A DNA stretch of 64,000 bases, from positions 3,906,001 to 3,970,000 of the forward strand of contig NZ_CP112880.1 in NCBI RefSeq assembly GCF_028747205.1, read 5' to 3'. The notes below the pieces were generated by a model. The model was not told where the DNA came from. It saw only the letters and a program-made list of their open reading frames with translations, and made no database searches. Below are positions 23,177-31,878 of the stretch, piece after piece. Each line of letters begins with the position of its first letter. Positions within the stretch are counted from its first letter, which is position 1. The translations under genes and the position numbers were made by a program. The DNA is from Streptomyces sp. CA-278952 (GTDB taxonomy: Bacteria; Actinomycetota; Actinomycetes; Streptomycetales; Streptomycetaceae).

Positions 23177-24652
23177 GTGTCTGAGGAGCTCATCCCGGAG
23201 AACCCGGAGCAGGAGACCGAGGAGAACGAAGCAGAAGCGGTCAAGCAGCGGAAGAACGGCCTGTACCCGGGCGTCTCCGACGAGCTCGCCGAGAACATGA
23301 AGTCCGGCTGGGCCGACACGGAGCTGCACGGCCTCCAGCCGATCGCCCAGGCCGAGCACACCGCCGCCCGGCGCGCCGCGCTCTCCGCCCGCTTCCCCGG
23401 CGAGCGCCTGGTCGTCCCCGCGGGCAACCTGAAGACCCGCTCCAACGACACCGAGTACGCCTTCCGCGCCTCCACCGAGTACGCGTACCTCACCGGTGAC
23501 CAGACCCAGGACGGCGTGCTCGTCCTGGAGCCGACGGGCAGCGGCCACGAGGCGACCCTCTACCTGCTGCCGCGTTCCAACCGGGAGAACGGCGAGTTCT
23601 GGCTCGACGGCCAGGGCGAGCTGTGGGTCGGCCGACGGAACTCCCTCTCCGAGGCCGAGCAGCTGCTGAACATCCCCGCGAAGGACGTCCGCGAGCTGAA
23701 CGCCGTACTGACCGAGGCCACCGGCCCGGTCCGCAACGTGCGCGGCCACGACGCGTCCGTCGAGGCCGCCCTGACCGACAAGGTCACCGCGGAGCGCGAC
23801 GAGGAACTGCGCGTCTACCTCTCCGAGGCCCGTCTGGTGAAGGACGCCTTCGAGATCGCCGAGCTGCAGAAGGCGTGCGACGCCACCGCGCGCGGCTTCG
23901 AGGACGTCGTGAAGAGCCTGGACAAGGCCGAGGCGACCAGCGAGCGCTTCATCGAGGGCACGTTCTTCCTGCGCGCCCGCACCGAGGGCAACGACATCGG
24001 CTACGCCTCGATCTGCGCCGCCGGTCCGCACGCCACCACCCTGCACTGGGTCCGCAACGACGGCGACGTCCGCGCCGGTGAGCTGCTGCTCCTGGACGCC
24101 GGCGTGGAGACCAACGACCTCTACACCGCCGACGTGACGCGCACCCTGCCGATCAACGGCACGTTCTCGCCGCTCCAGCGCAAGATCTACGACGCGGTGT
24201 ACGAGGCCCAGGAGGCGGGCATCGCCGCCGTGAAGCCCGGCGCCACCTTCCGCGACTTCCACGACGCCTCGCAGCGCGTGCTCGCCGAGAAGCTCGTCGC
24301 GTGGGGTCTGCTCGGCGACCTGGACGTGGACAAGGTCCTGGAGCTCGGCCTCCAGCGCCGCTGGACCCTGCACGGCACGGGCCACATGCTCGGCATGGAC
24401 GTGCACGACTGCGCCGTCGCGCGCACCGAGGCGTACGTCGACGGCGTCCTGGAGCCGGGTGTCTGCCTGACCGTGGAGCCGGGTCTGTACTTCCAGGCCG
24501 ACGACCTGACCGTGCCCGAGGAGTACCGGGGCATCGGCGTCCGGATCGAGGACGACATCCTCGTCACCGAGGACGGCAACCGGAACCTCTCCGACACGCT
24601 GCCCCGCCAGGCGGACGAGGTCGAGGCCTGGATGGCTCGGCTGAAGGGCTGA
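23177..24652 (+). CDS. pepP: Xaa-Pro aminopeptidase (M24B)
   Basis: A 491-aa aminopeptidase P that releases N-terminal residues before proline using two metal ions. All five ligands are visible: D307, D319, H403 (GTGHMLG), E434 (VEPGLY) and E458 (RIEDD). The N-terminal domain (about 40-200) is the usual AMP_N fold. The acidic first 25 residues are a Streptomyces extension. GTG start with AAGGAGA. It is convergent with the next gene, with which it shares a terminator. Confidence 0.93.
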   Translation: MSEELIPENPEQETEENEAEAVKQRKNGLYPGVSDELAENMKSGWADTELHGLQPIAQAEHTAARRAALSARFPGERLVVPAGNLKTRSNDTEYAFRASTEYAYLTGDQTQDGVLVLEPTGSGHEATLYLLPRSNRENGEFWLDGQGELWVGRRNSLSEAEQLLNIPAKDVRELNAVLTEATGPVRNVRGHDASVEAALTDKVTAERDEELRVYLSEARLVKDAFEIAELQKACDATARGFEDVVKSLDKAEATSERFIEGTFFLRARTEGNDIGYASICAAGPHATTLHWVRNDGDVRAGELLLLDAGVETNDLYTADVTRTLPINGTFSPLQRKIYDAVYEAQEAGIAAVKPGATFRDFHDASQRVLAEKLVAWGLLGDLDVDKVLELGLQRRWTLHGTGHMLGMDVHDCAVARTEAYVDGVLEPGVCLTVEPGLYFQADDLTVPEEYRGIGVRIEDDILVTEDGNRNLSDTLPRQADEVEAWMARLKG

Positions 24653-24669
24653 CCCACCGCCGTACCTCT

Positions 24670-24715
24670 CGCGAGGGCGCGCCGCTCACTACACCGTGAG
24701 CAGCGCGCCCTCGCG
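24670..24715. terminator. Shared bidirectional terminator
   Basis: CGCGAGGGCGCGC (24670-24682) and GCGCGCCCTCGCG (24703-24715) pair perfectly, with an inner CTCAC/GTGAG pair. The right arm lies inside the last codons of the minus-strand gene ending at 24689. Confidence 0.75.
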
Positions 24716-25225
24716 CCATTTCAGGACCTTGTCGAAGCGCACCACCGCGCCGTGGCCCGGCCGGTTGCCGAACTGGACGTGGTCCGAGAGCTGCTGGATG
24801 AGGTCGAGGCCCCGCCCGCTCTCGGCTTCGGCGTCCCGCGGGGGGAGTGACTGCTGCGGATACTGCGCGTGCTGCGGGTGCTGTTCTGCGTGCGCGGCTG
24901 GGCGAAGCGCGCGGCGGGCGGGAAAGCCCGGCCCCGAGTCGCTGACCTCGATACGGCATTTCTCGCCGTCCAGATAGGCCGTGACCCGGTACTGCCCGGA
25001 GTCCGCCGCAGGGCGTCCGTACCCGGAATCCCCCTGCTCCCCGAGGGCCGTCCGGTCGCCACCGTGTTCGACGGCGTTCGCACAGGCCTCGCTGAGCGCG
25101 ACCGACAGGTCGAAGGAGATGTCCGGATCCACCCCTGCGGTTTCCATGGTGCCGAGCAGAAAACGGCGGGCGAGCGGGACGCTCGCAGCTTCGCGCCGCA
25201 AATGGAGAGACCACCAGATGCTCAT
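24689..25225 (-). CDS. RsbW-type ATP-binding regulatory protein
   Basis: A 178-aa GHKL-fold protein. The N box is LSEACANAVEHGG, the G1 box VSDSGPGFP and the G2 box ESGRGLDLI. A His/Gln-rich insert (AAHAEQHPQHAQYPQQ) sits between G1 and G2 in the lid region. ATG at 25225 with AGGAGG eight bases before it. As for related Streptomyces proteins it probably binds or phosphorylates an anti-sigma antagonist or a sigma factor; the partner is not nearby. The last codons form one arm of the shared terminator. Confidence 0.85.
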   Translation of the reverse strand: MSIWWSLHLRREAASVPLARRFLLGTMETAGVDPDISFDLSVALSEACANAVEHGGDRTALGEQGDSGYGRPAADSGQYRVTAYLDGEKCRIEVSDSGPGFPARRALRPAAHAEQHPQHAQYPQQSLPPRDAEAESGRGLDLIQQLSDHVQFGNRPGHGAVVRFDKVLKWREGALLTV

Positions 25226-25361
25226 CTTCCAGCCTCCTGGCTGCGGCTCGACGTATCGATACGTATTGCCGCCCTCGGCACTTCGTAAGCACGGACGGGG
25301 TGGGAAAGCCCTCATTCGGCGGATGTGGATATTCGGCCGCCCGGTGTATGGACCCGCTCGG

Positions 25362-25397
25362 CACCAGGTCACCGGGCGTCCGTCCGGTGACCTGGTG
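25362..25397. promoter_or_regulatory. Perfect 14-bp palindrome in divergent intergenic region
   Basis: CACCAGGTCACCGG (25362-25375) and CCGGTGACCTGGTG (25384-25397) flank an 8-bp spacer. It lies 122 bp before the copper-operon membrane gene and 137 bp before the divergent ATP-binding gene. It could be an operator or a transcript-insulating hairpin. Confidence 0.55.
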
Positions 25398-25518
25398 GGC
25401 GCGGCCCCGGTCCGTACATCCCCCGCGAACGGGCTCAACAAGCACGGTTGGGGACGGACTTAGATCTTCCGGACCTGCCGTACGGGACAGGGGGGTGCAG
25501 TGCGATGATGTTCCGGCC

Positions 25519-26382
25519 ATGTCCACGCCTCTCGCACACGCAGGAGCCGGTCTGCGGCTCATGAGGGCCGCGGTGTTCACCGCGGCCTGCGTCGTGCTGT
25601 CCGCGGCCGGTCACGCGCTCGCCGCCGGAGCGCCCGTCCCGGCGTGGACACTGCTCGCCGGATTCCTCGGCGTCCTCGCCGTCGCCACGGTCCTCGCCGG
25701 ACGGGAACGCTCCCTTCCGGCGATCGTGGGCGCGCTGGCCGGCGGGCAGGTCCTCCTGCACGTGCTCTTCGCGTACGGCAGCCACGCCGGTGCGTCTGCC
25801 GCCGCGGCGCCCACGGGCGGCGACAATCCGGTCATCCGGTTCGCCGCCGGTCTCGTCTGCGGTGCCGGCCCGGAGCAGCTGACCGCGACCGACGCCCACC
25901 GCATCGTCTCCTCCGCCGGCATCGACCCGTCGACGCTCACGGGGGCCCACGGCCATCTCGCGGACGGCGGGGCCGGAGCGGTCGGGACTGCCGCGTCGGC
26001 GGCCCCGGACGGCGTCTCCGGCATCGCGCAGGTCTGCGCCGCGGTCTCCGCGCTGCTGCCGAGCCTGTCGATGTTCCTGGCCCACGTCCTCGTCGCGCTC
26101 GCCACCGGCTGGCTGCTGCGGCGCGGCGAGGTCGCCCTCTTCCAACTGGCCCGGCTCTCCGCCCACAGCGCCCAGGCACTGGCGGCCGGGGCCCGGTTGC
26201 GGTCCCTGCGGGCCGCGCTCGCCCTCGTCCGCGCCCTGCGGGCCGGGGCGCGCGAGCAGCTCACGGCCGGGCCGCGCGTTCCGCGTCACTCCGACGACGT
26301 GCCGCCACCGTCCGCCGGGGATCCTCTGCAGCACCTGGTGATCAGGCGCGGGCCTCCGGCCCCGTACGCCCTCGCAGCCTGA
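25519..26382 (+). CDS. Membrane protein of the copper/DtpA operon
   Basis: A 287-aa protein with about five hydrophobic segments (around 15-33, 36-53, 60-80, 165-200) and a large polar loop between the third and fourth (about 85-160, AVGTAASAAPDGV region). The C-terminal tail is basic and cytoplasmic. It lies directly ahead of ycnI, in the same orientation. I recognise no named family; the position suggests a role in copper supply or in the envelope. Confidence 0.7.
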   Translation: MSTPLAHAGAGLRLMRAAVFTAACVVLSAAGHALAAGAPVPAWTLLAGFLGVLAVATVLAGRERSLPAIVGALAGGQVLLHVLFAYGSHAGASAAAAPTGGDNPVIRFAAGLVCGAGPEQLTATDAHRIVSSAGIDPSTLTGAHGHLADGGAGAVGTAASAAPDGVSGIAQVCAAVSALLPSLSMFLAHVLVALATGWLLRRGEVALFQLARLSAHSAQALAAGARLRSLRAALALVRALRAGAREQLTAGPRVPRHSDDVPPPSAGDPLQHLVIRRGPPAPYALAA

Positions 26383-26530
26383 CGCGACGCCTCCACCGAC
26401 CCCGCAGGACCCGTCCGTGCACGTCCCTGTGCACGCCCGCCCGCGGAACCGGACCACGAGGTGTCGTGATGCCGCCGCGCACCCGCGCGCCGGACCACCG
26501 TGTTCCGTTTCCCCTGTGGAGATTCCTGCC

Positions 26531-27277
26531 ATGAAGCTTTCCCGTATCGCCCTCGCCGGCGGCGTCGCCGCGTCCACCGTCCTGCTGATCGCCGGCCCGG
26601 CCGCCGCCCACGTCAGCGTCCAGCCGGTCGGCGAGGCCGCCAAGGGCGGATACGCCACGCTCAACTTCAAGGTCCCCAACGAGCGCGACCAGGCCTCGAC
26701 GGTGAAGCTCGAAGTCAACTTCCCGGCCGACCACCCGCTGTCGTCCGTCACCCCGCAGGCCGTCCCGGGCTGGAAGATCGCCATCTCCAAGAGCAAGCTC
26801 GACAAGCCTCTTGAGGTGCACGGCAAGAAGATCACCGAGGCCGTCTCCAAGGTGACCTGGACCGCGGACGAGGGCGAGATCGCCCCGGGCTACTTCCAGC
26901 AGTTCCCGGTCTCCGTCGGCGCGCTTCCCGAGGACGCCGACCAGCTCGTCTTCAAGGCGATCCAGACGTACGACAACAAGGAAGTCGTCCGCTGGATCGA
27001 GGAGCCCACAGCGGGCGGCGAGGAGCCCGACAGCCCGGCCCCCGTCCTGAAGCTGACCGCCGCCGCCGAGGACGGCCACGGCGGCGCGGCCGACGACGCC
27101 GAGAAGACCGACGACCACAAGGCCACCGACACCGCCGCGTCGGCCAAGGAGAGCAGCACCGCCGCGTCCTCCTCCACCAGCGACACCACCGCCCGCACGC
27201 TGGGCATCATCGGCATCGTCATCGGCATCGGTGGCATCGCGTTCGGCGTGCTCGCCGGACGTCGCCGTTCGGCCTGA
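26531..27277 (+). CDS. ycnI: YcnI-type copper-associated membrane-anchored protein (DUF1775)
   Basis: A 248-aa exported protein with a signal peptide (about 1-26, ending GPAAAHVSV) whose first mature residue is histidine, as in YcnI proteins where it binds Cu(II). The DUF1775 beta domain covers 27-170; a Ser/Thr/Ala linker leads to a C-terminal membrane helix (about 224-243) and RRR. Its ATG has a GGAGA site. Next to sco, PCuAC and CopCD genes it probably hands copper to an extracytoplasmic acceptor. Confidence 0.88.
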   Translation: MKLSRIALAGGVAASTVLLIAGPAAAHVSVQPVGEAAKGGYATLNFKVPNERDQASTVKLEVNFPADHPLSSVTPQAVPGWKIAISKSKLDKPLEVHGKKITEAVSKVTWTADEGEIAPGYFQQFPVSVGALPEDADQLVFKAIQTYDNKEVVRWIEEPTAGGEEPDSPAPVLKLTAAAEDGHGGAADDAEKTDDHKATDTAASAKESSTAASSSTSDTTARTLGIIGIVIGIGGIAFGVLAGRRRSA

Positions 27278-27322
27278 CCGGCCGGTTCCCTCACCCGCAC
27301 CACGTTCAGGACACCTCACCCC

Positions 27323-27982
27323 ATGCGCAACAAAAAAGCAGTGACGGCCGTGGCGTTCGCCGCCGCGGCCGCACTGGCCCTCTCCGCCTGCGGCACCAGT
27401 GACGACAAGGCGGATTCCTCGTCCATCGCCGACATCAGCGCCGCGCCGAAGAACAAGGCCGCGACCGTCCTCGACCAGCCGTTCACCAAGCCGAACCTCG
27501 TCCTCACCGACACCCACGGCAAGGAGTACGACCTCCGCGAGGCGACCAAGGGCAAGCCGACGCTCATCTACTTCGGCTACACCAACTGCCCCGACGTCTG
27601 CCCGCTGACCATGAGCAACATCTCCCTCGCCAAGCGGGAGCTGCCCAAGGCCGACCAGGAGAAGCTCCAGGTCGTCTTCGTCACCACCGACCCCGAGCGC
27701 GACACCCCCGCCTCGCTCGGCAAGTGGCTCTCCGCCCAGGACCCCTCCTTCACCGGCCTCACCGGCGACTTCCCGACCATCCAGGCCGGGGCGCGGCAGA
27801 TCGGCATCGGCATCGACGCGCCGAAGAAGGAGAAGGACGGGACCGTCGTCTCGATGCACGGCGCCCAGGTCATCGCCTTCTCCCCGAAGACGGACAAGGG
27901 GTATGTCCTCTACGGCGAGGACACCTCCGCCGAGGAGTACACGAAGGACCTCCCCAAGCTCCTCGAGGGGGAGGCTCCGTGA
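27323..27982 (+). CDS. sco: Sco/SenC copper metallochaperone lipoprotein
   Basis: A 219-aa lipoprotein; the lipobox is LSAC with C23. The thioredoxin-like fold carries the copper ligands C89 and C93 (CPDVC) and H179 (MHG). Sco proteins deliver copper to cytochrome oxidase and, in Streptomyces lividans, to the radical copper oxidase GlxA. Its stop overlaps the GTG of the next gene, so the two products are made together. Confidence 0.93.
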   Translation: MRNKKAVTAVAFAAAAALALSACGTSDDKADSSSIADISAAPKNKAATVLDQPFTKPNLVLTDTHGKEYDLREATKGKPTLIYFGYTNCPDVCPLTMSNISLAKRELPKADQEKLQVVFVTTDPERDTPASLGKWLSAQDPSFTGLTGDFPTIQAGARQIGIGIDAPKKEKDGTVVSMHGAQVIAFSPKTDKGYVLYGEDTSAEEYTKDLPKLLEGEAP

Positions 27983-28425
27983 ACCGCCGGGCGGCCCTCG
28001 CAGGCGTCCTGGCCCTCGCCACGGGGCTGACGCTGGCCGGCTGCTCGTCGGACAGCTCGCCCGACCTGAAGGTCGTCGGCGCGTATCTGCCGCAGCCCGT
28101 CAGCGACATGGCCGCCGGGTTCCTCGTCGTCCAGAACAACGGCGATGCCGGGGACCGGCTCACCTCGGTGACCAGTCCGCTCTCCGACGACGTCACGATC
28201 CACGAGACGAAGAACCAGAAGATGCGCGAGGTCTCCTCGTTCGAGGTGCCCGCGGGCGGCGAGCTCGACCTCGAACGCGGTGGCAACCACATCATGTTCA
28301 TGAAGCTCAAGCAGAAGCCCAAGCAGGGCGAGAAGGTCTCCGTCGAGCTGCACTTCGAGAAGGCCGGCCTCATCACGGTCGACCTGCCGGTGAAGGAAAC
28401 CACCCACAACCCGAAGAAGCAGTGA
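27979..28425 (+). CDS. ecuC: PCuAC-type copper chaperone lipoprotein (ECuC)
   Basis: A 148-aa lipoprotein with lipobox LAGC (C22). The PCuAC signature is present: H in TIHET, M in QKMREV, and the HIM pair in NHIMFMK. It binds Cu(I)/Cu(II) and passes copper to Sco. Start is GTG overlapping the sco stop (GTGA). In S. lividans the corresponding protein is called ECuC. Confidence 0.9.
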   Translation: MNRRAALAGVLALATGLTLAGCSSDSSPDLKVVGAYLPQPVSDMAAGFLVVQNNGDAGDRLTSVTSPLSDDVTIHETKNQKMREVSSFEVPAGGELDLERGGNHIMFMKLKQKPKQGEKVSVELHFEKAGLITVDLPVKETTHNPKKQ

Positions 28426-28437
28426 GGGACTGAATCG

Positions 28438-30417
28438 ATGTCTGCCACCGCCCCGTACGCCGGACCGTCCCCGATACGACGGCCCGTCGCCGCCGCCGCG
28501 CTCCTCGCCGCGCTGCTCAGCCTGGTGTTCGGGCTGCTGCTGGCCGGCGCGGGCCCGGCGGCCGCGCACGCCGCCCTCACCGGGAGCGACCCGCAGGACG
28601 GGGCGGTGGTGGACACCGCGCCCAAGGAGGTCACCCTCAGCTTCTCCGAGGCCATCGCCGTGGGCGACGACTCCATCCGCGTCCTCGACCCCAGCGGCAA
28701 GCGCGCCGACACCGAGGCCGGACCGCGCGACCTCTCCGAGGGCTCCACCGTCCGCTACGGCGTCGCACTCCACTCCGGTCTGCCGGACGGCACCTACACG
28801 GTGGCCTGGCAGGCGATCTCCGCCGACAGCCACCCCATCTCCGGCGCGTTCACGTTCTCCATCGGCGCCCCGTCCGCGACCACGGTGGCCCTGTCCTCCC
28901 AGGACGTGGGCGGCGGCCCGGTCGGCGTCGTCTACGACATCGCGCGCTACGCCGCGTACGCCGGATTCGTGCTGCTCGTCGGCGGCAGCGCGTTCGTCCT
29001 GGCCTGCTGGCGGCGGGGCGCGTCCGCCCTGCCGATGCAGCGGCTCGTGGTCCGGGGCTGGCTCACGCTGACCGCGGCGACCCTGGTCATGCTGCTGCTG
29101 CGCAACCCGTACACGGGCAGCGGGAAGTTCGCCGACGCCTTCGACCTCGCCGGGCTCCAGTCCGTCCTGGACACCAAGCCCGGCGCCGCCCTCGTCTCCC
29201 GGCTGCTGCTGCTCGGGGCCGCCGCCCTGTTCATCGCCGTGCTCTTCGGCACGTACGCCCGGCGCGAGGACGAGCGGGAGAAGAAGGACCTCACCTTCGG
29301 CCTCGCCGTCGGCGGCGGGGTCGTCGCGGCGGGCATCGCCGCCACCTGGGCGATGTCCGAGCACGCCTCGACCGGCATCCAGGCGTCCATCGCCATGCCG
29401 GTGGACGTCCTGCACCTGCTGGCCGTCGCCGCGTGGCTCGGCGGGCTCGCCTCGCTCCTGGTCGCGCTGTACCGGACGCCGGACATCGGGAGCGCCGCGG
29501 TCCGGCGCTTCTCCGCGGTCGCGTTCGGCAGTGTCGTGGTCCTGGCGGCGACCGGGATCTACCAGTCCTGGCGGCAGGTCGGCTCCTGGTCGGCGCTGAC
29601 CGGGACGCGCTACGGGCAGTTGCTGATCCTCAAGGTGGCGCTGATCGCCGTCCTGCTCGCCGTCGCCTGGTTCTCCCGGCGCTGGACAGGGCGGCTGACG
29701 GACACCGCCACCGCCTCCTCCGGCGCCGAGGAGGAGGGCGCCGCGACCGAGCCGGAGAACACCGCCCCGGCCGCGTCGGCGGAGGCTTCCGACGCTTCTG
29801 CGTCTTCTACGGCTTCTACGGCTTCTGACGCCGACGTCGCCCCCGAGCGCGCCGCGCAACTGGCCCGTCAGCGGGCCGTGCTGACCGCGACGAAGAAGAA
29901 GCGGGTACGGGACGCCGACCCGGAGCGCTCCGGGCTGCGCCGCTCGGTGCTGGCCGAAGCCGCCGTCGCCGTCGTCCTGCTGGCCGTCACCACCATGCTG
30001 ACGTCCACCGAACCCGGCCGTACGGAGGAGGAGGCCGCGGCCGGCACCACCGCGGCCACCGCCCCCGCCGCCGGCGGCCCGGTCAACTTGAGCATGCCGT
30101 TCGACACCGGCGGCGAGAACGGCAAGGGCACCGTCCGCATCGACATCGACCCCGGCCGCACCGGATCCAACGATCTGCATGTGTGGATCGACGGCAGCGA
30201 CGGCGAGCCGATGGACGTTCCCGAGCTGAAGGTGGCCCTCACTCTGGAGTCGAAGGACATCGGCCCGCTGCCGGTCGTCCCGGACCGGCTGGCCGAGGGG
30301 CACTGGACGGCGAGCGGCGTACAGATCCCGATGGCCGGGGAGTGGAAGGTCGACGTGACGGTACGGACCTCCGAGATCGACCAGGTCACCATCGACAAGA
30401 ACGCGAAGATCGGCTGA
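28438..30417 (+). CDS. CopC-CopD fusion copper transport protein
   Basis: A 659-aa membrane protein. After a signal/anchor helix (about 20-42) comes a CopC beta-sandwich starting HAALTGSDP and containing DSHPISGAF (Cu ligands). A CopD domain with about eight membrane helices follows (roughly 160-430). A cytoplasmic loop (about 430-495) is rich in Ala/Ser/Glu repeats such as ASASSTASTASDAD. A last helix (about 505-522) and an extracytoplasmic C-terminal domain end the chain. It likely imports or distributes copper. Thirteen bases separate it from ecuC. Confidence 0.88.
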   Translation: MSATAPYAGPSPIRRPVAAAALLAALLSLVFGLLLAGAGPAAAHAALTGSDPQDGAVVDTAPKEVTLSFSEAIAVGDDSIRVLDPSGKRADTEAGPRDLSEGSTVRYGVALHSGLPDGTYTVAWQAISADSHPISGAFTFSIGAPSATTVALSSQDVGGGPVGVVYDIARYAAYAGFVLLVGGSAFVLACWRRGASALPMQRLVVRGWLTLTAATLVMLLLRNPYTGSGKFADAFDLAGLQSVLDTKPGAALVSRLLLLGAAALFIAVLFGTYARREDEREKKDLTFGLAVGGGVVAAGIAATWAMSEHASTGIQASIAMPVDVLHLLAVAAWLGGLASLLVALYRTPDIGSAAVRRFSAVAFGSVVVLAATGIYQSWRQVGSWSALTGTRYGQLLILKVALIAVLLAVAWFSRRWTGRLTDTATASSGAEEEGAATEPENTAPAASAEASDASASSTASTASDADVAPERAAQLARQRAVLTATKKKRVRDADPERSGLRRSVLAEAAVAVVLLAVTTMLTSTEPGRTEEEAAAGTTAATAPAAGGPVNLSMPFDTGGENGKGTVRIDIDPGRTGSNDLHVWIDGSDGEPMDVPELKVALTLESKDIGPLPVVPDRLAEGHWTASGVQIPMAGEWKVDVTVRTSEIDQVTIDKNAKIG

Positions 30418-30422
30418 GTACG

Positions 30423-31769
30423 GTGAGCAGGACCAAGAAGCAGACCCCGGACGAGACCGCCGCCACCGGCCCCCCGGGCAGCCACGCCCCCGGTTCCCCG
30501 GGCGCCGACAACGCCGGCGGTACCGGCGTATCGCGGCGGCGGCTGCTGGGCACGGCGGGTGCGGCGGGCGCAACGGGGCTGGTGCTGGGGGCCGGTGGCG
30601 GGGCCGCCGGGTACGCCGCCACCCGTCCCGAGGAGACGGCCGCGCTGACGAGCGTCGGCGCGACCGAGGCGATGTTTCACGGGAAACATCAACCGGGGAT
30701 CACCACTCCGCTTCAGGCCCGGGGCCATCTCGTCTCCTTCGACCTGGCGGCGGGCGCCGGGCGCAAGGAGGCGTCGGCCCTGCTGCGGCGCTGGTCCGCG
30801 GTGGCGAAGGAGCTGATGGCGGGCCGCCCGGCCGCAGGCGGGCCGGACGGCCCCGGGCACGACACCGGGATCGCCCTGGACGCGGGGCCGTCGTCCCTGA
30901 CCGTCACCTTCGGCTTCGGCCGTACGTTCTTCGCGCGCACCGGTCTGACCGCCCGCCTTCCCGCCGCGCTCGACCCGCTGCCCCCCTTCTCCGCCGACGC
31001 CCTCGACGCCGAGCGGTCGAACGGCGACCTGTGGGTGCAGATCGGCGCGGACGACGCGCTGGTCGCCTTCCACGCGCTGCGGGCGCTCCAGAAGGAAGCC
31101 GCGGGCACGGCGCGGGTGCGGTGGCAGATGAACGGCTTCAACCGCACCCCCGGCGCGACCGCGCGCCCGATGACCGCCCGCAATCTGATGGGCCAGATCG
31201 ACGGGACCGGAAACCCGAAGCAGGACGACGAGGACTTCGACCGGCGCGTCTTCGTCCCCGCGTCCCCCGGGAAGCCGCAGGAGTGGATGGAGGGCGGTTC
31301 GTACGCCGTCGTCCGCCGGATCAGGATGCTCCTGGACGACTGGGAGAAGCTTCCGGTGGAGCGCCAGGAGCGGGTCATCGGGCGGCGCAAGGCGGACGGG
31401 GCGCCCCTCAGCGGAGGGACGGAGACCACGGAGATGGACCTCGACAAGGCGGGCCCGGACGGCAGGCTCGTGATCCCCGACAACGCCCATGCCCGGATTT
31501 CCTCGCCCGAGGAGAACGGCGGGGCCGCCATGCTGCGCCGCCCGTTCTCGTACCACGACGGCATCGCGGAGGACGGCGCTCCGGACGCCGGACTCCTCTT
31601 CGTCTGCTGGCAGGCAGACCCGTTCCGCGGCTTCGTGCCGGTGCAGCGCAAGCTCGACCGGGGCGACGCGCTGTCGCCGTTCCTCCGGCACGAGGCGAGC
31701 GGGGTGTTCGCGGTCCCGGGTGGGGCGGCGGAGGGCGAGTACGTGGGACAGCGGCTGCTGGAGTCGTAG
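30423..31769 (+). CDS. dtpA: Tat-exported DyP-type haem peroxidase DtpA
   Basis: A 448-aa peroxidase from a GTG five bases after the CopCD stop. A twin-arginine signal SRRRLLGTAG and hydrophobic stretch (about 37-66) direct export of the folded protein. The DyP signature GQIDGTGNP supplies the distal Asp, and the proximal His is probably in RRPFSYHDG. In S. lividans DtpA, Sco and ECuC are all needed for GlxA maturation and aerial growth. A near-parS sequence is embedded at codons 84-88. Confidence 0.92.
   Translation: MSRTKKQTPDETAATGPPGSHAPGSPGADNAGGTGVSRRRLLGTAGAAGATGLVLGAGGGAAGYAATRPEETAALTSVGATEAMFHGKHQPGITTPLQARGHLVSFDLAAGAGRKEASALLRRWSAVAKELMAGRPAAGGPDGPGHDTGIALDAGPSSLTVTFGFGRTFFARTGLTARLPAALDPLPPFSADALDAERSNGDLWVQIGADDALVAFHALRALQKEAAGTARVRWQMNGFNRTPGATARPMTARNLMGQIDGTGNPKQDDEDFDRRVFVPASPGKPQEWMEGGSYAVVRRIRMLLDDWEKLPVERQERVIGRRKADGAPLSGGTETTEMDLDKAGPDGRLVIPDNAHARISSPEENGGAAMLRRPFSYHDGIAEDGAPDAGLLFVCWQADPFRGFVPVQRKLDRGDALSPFLRHEASGVFAVPGGAAEGEYVGQRLLES
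30674..30687. promoter_or_regulatory. Near-consensus parS inside dtpA
   Basis: GTTTCACGGGAAAC differs from the Streptomyces parS consensus GTTTCACGTGAAAC at one position. It encodes MFHGKH within dtpA. The perfect site at 52392 raises the likelihood that it binds ParB, probably weakly. Confidence 0.55.
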
Positions 31770-31878
31770 AGGGCGCGCCCGTCCGACGCCCGCCCGGCCC
31801 TTCGGCGCTATCCCCCGCGCTCCCGACCGCATTCTGAGACAGCGCGGCGGGCCTCGCGGGGCCCATTAGGGTGACCGT

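Noticed and set aside
21632..24406. A 924-codon minus-strand open frame
   Set aside because: It overlaps the SpoIIE phosphatase and pepP on the other strand and has no recognisable motif.
27910..30573. An 887-codon minus-strand frame opposite CopCD
   Set aside because: Antisense shadow of a gene with clear signal peptide and copper motifs.
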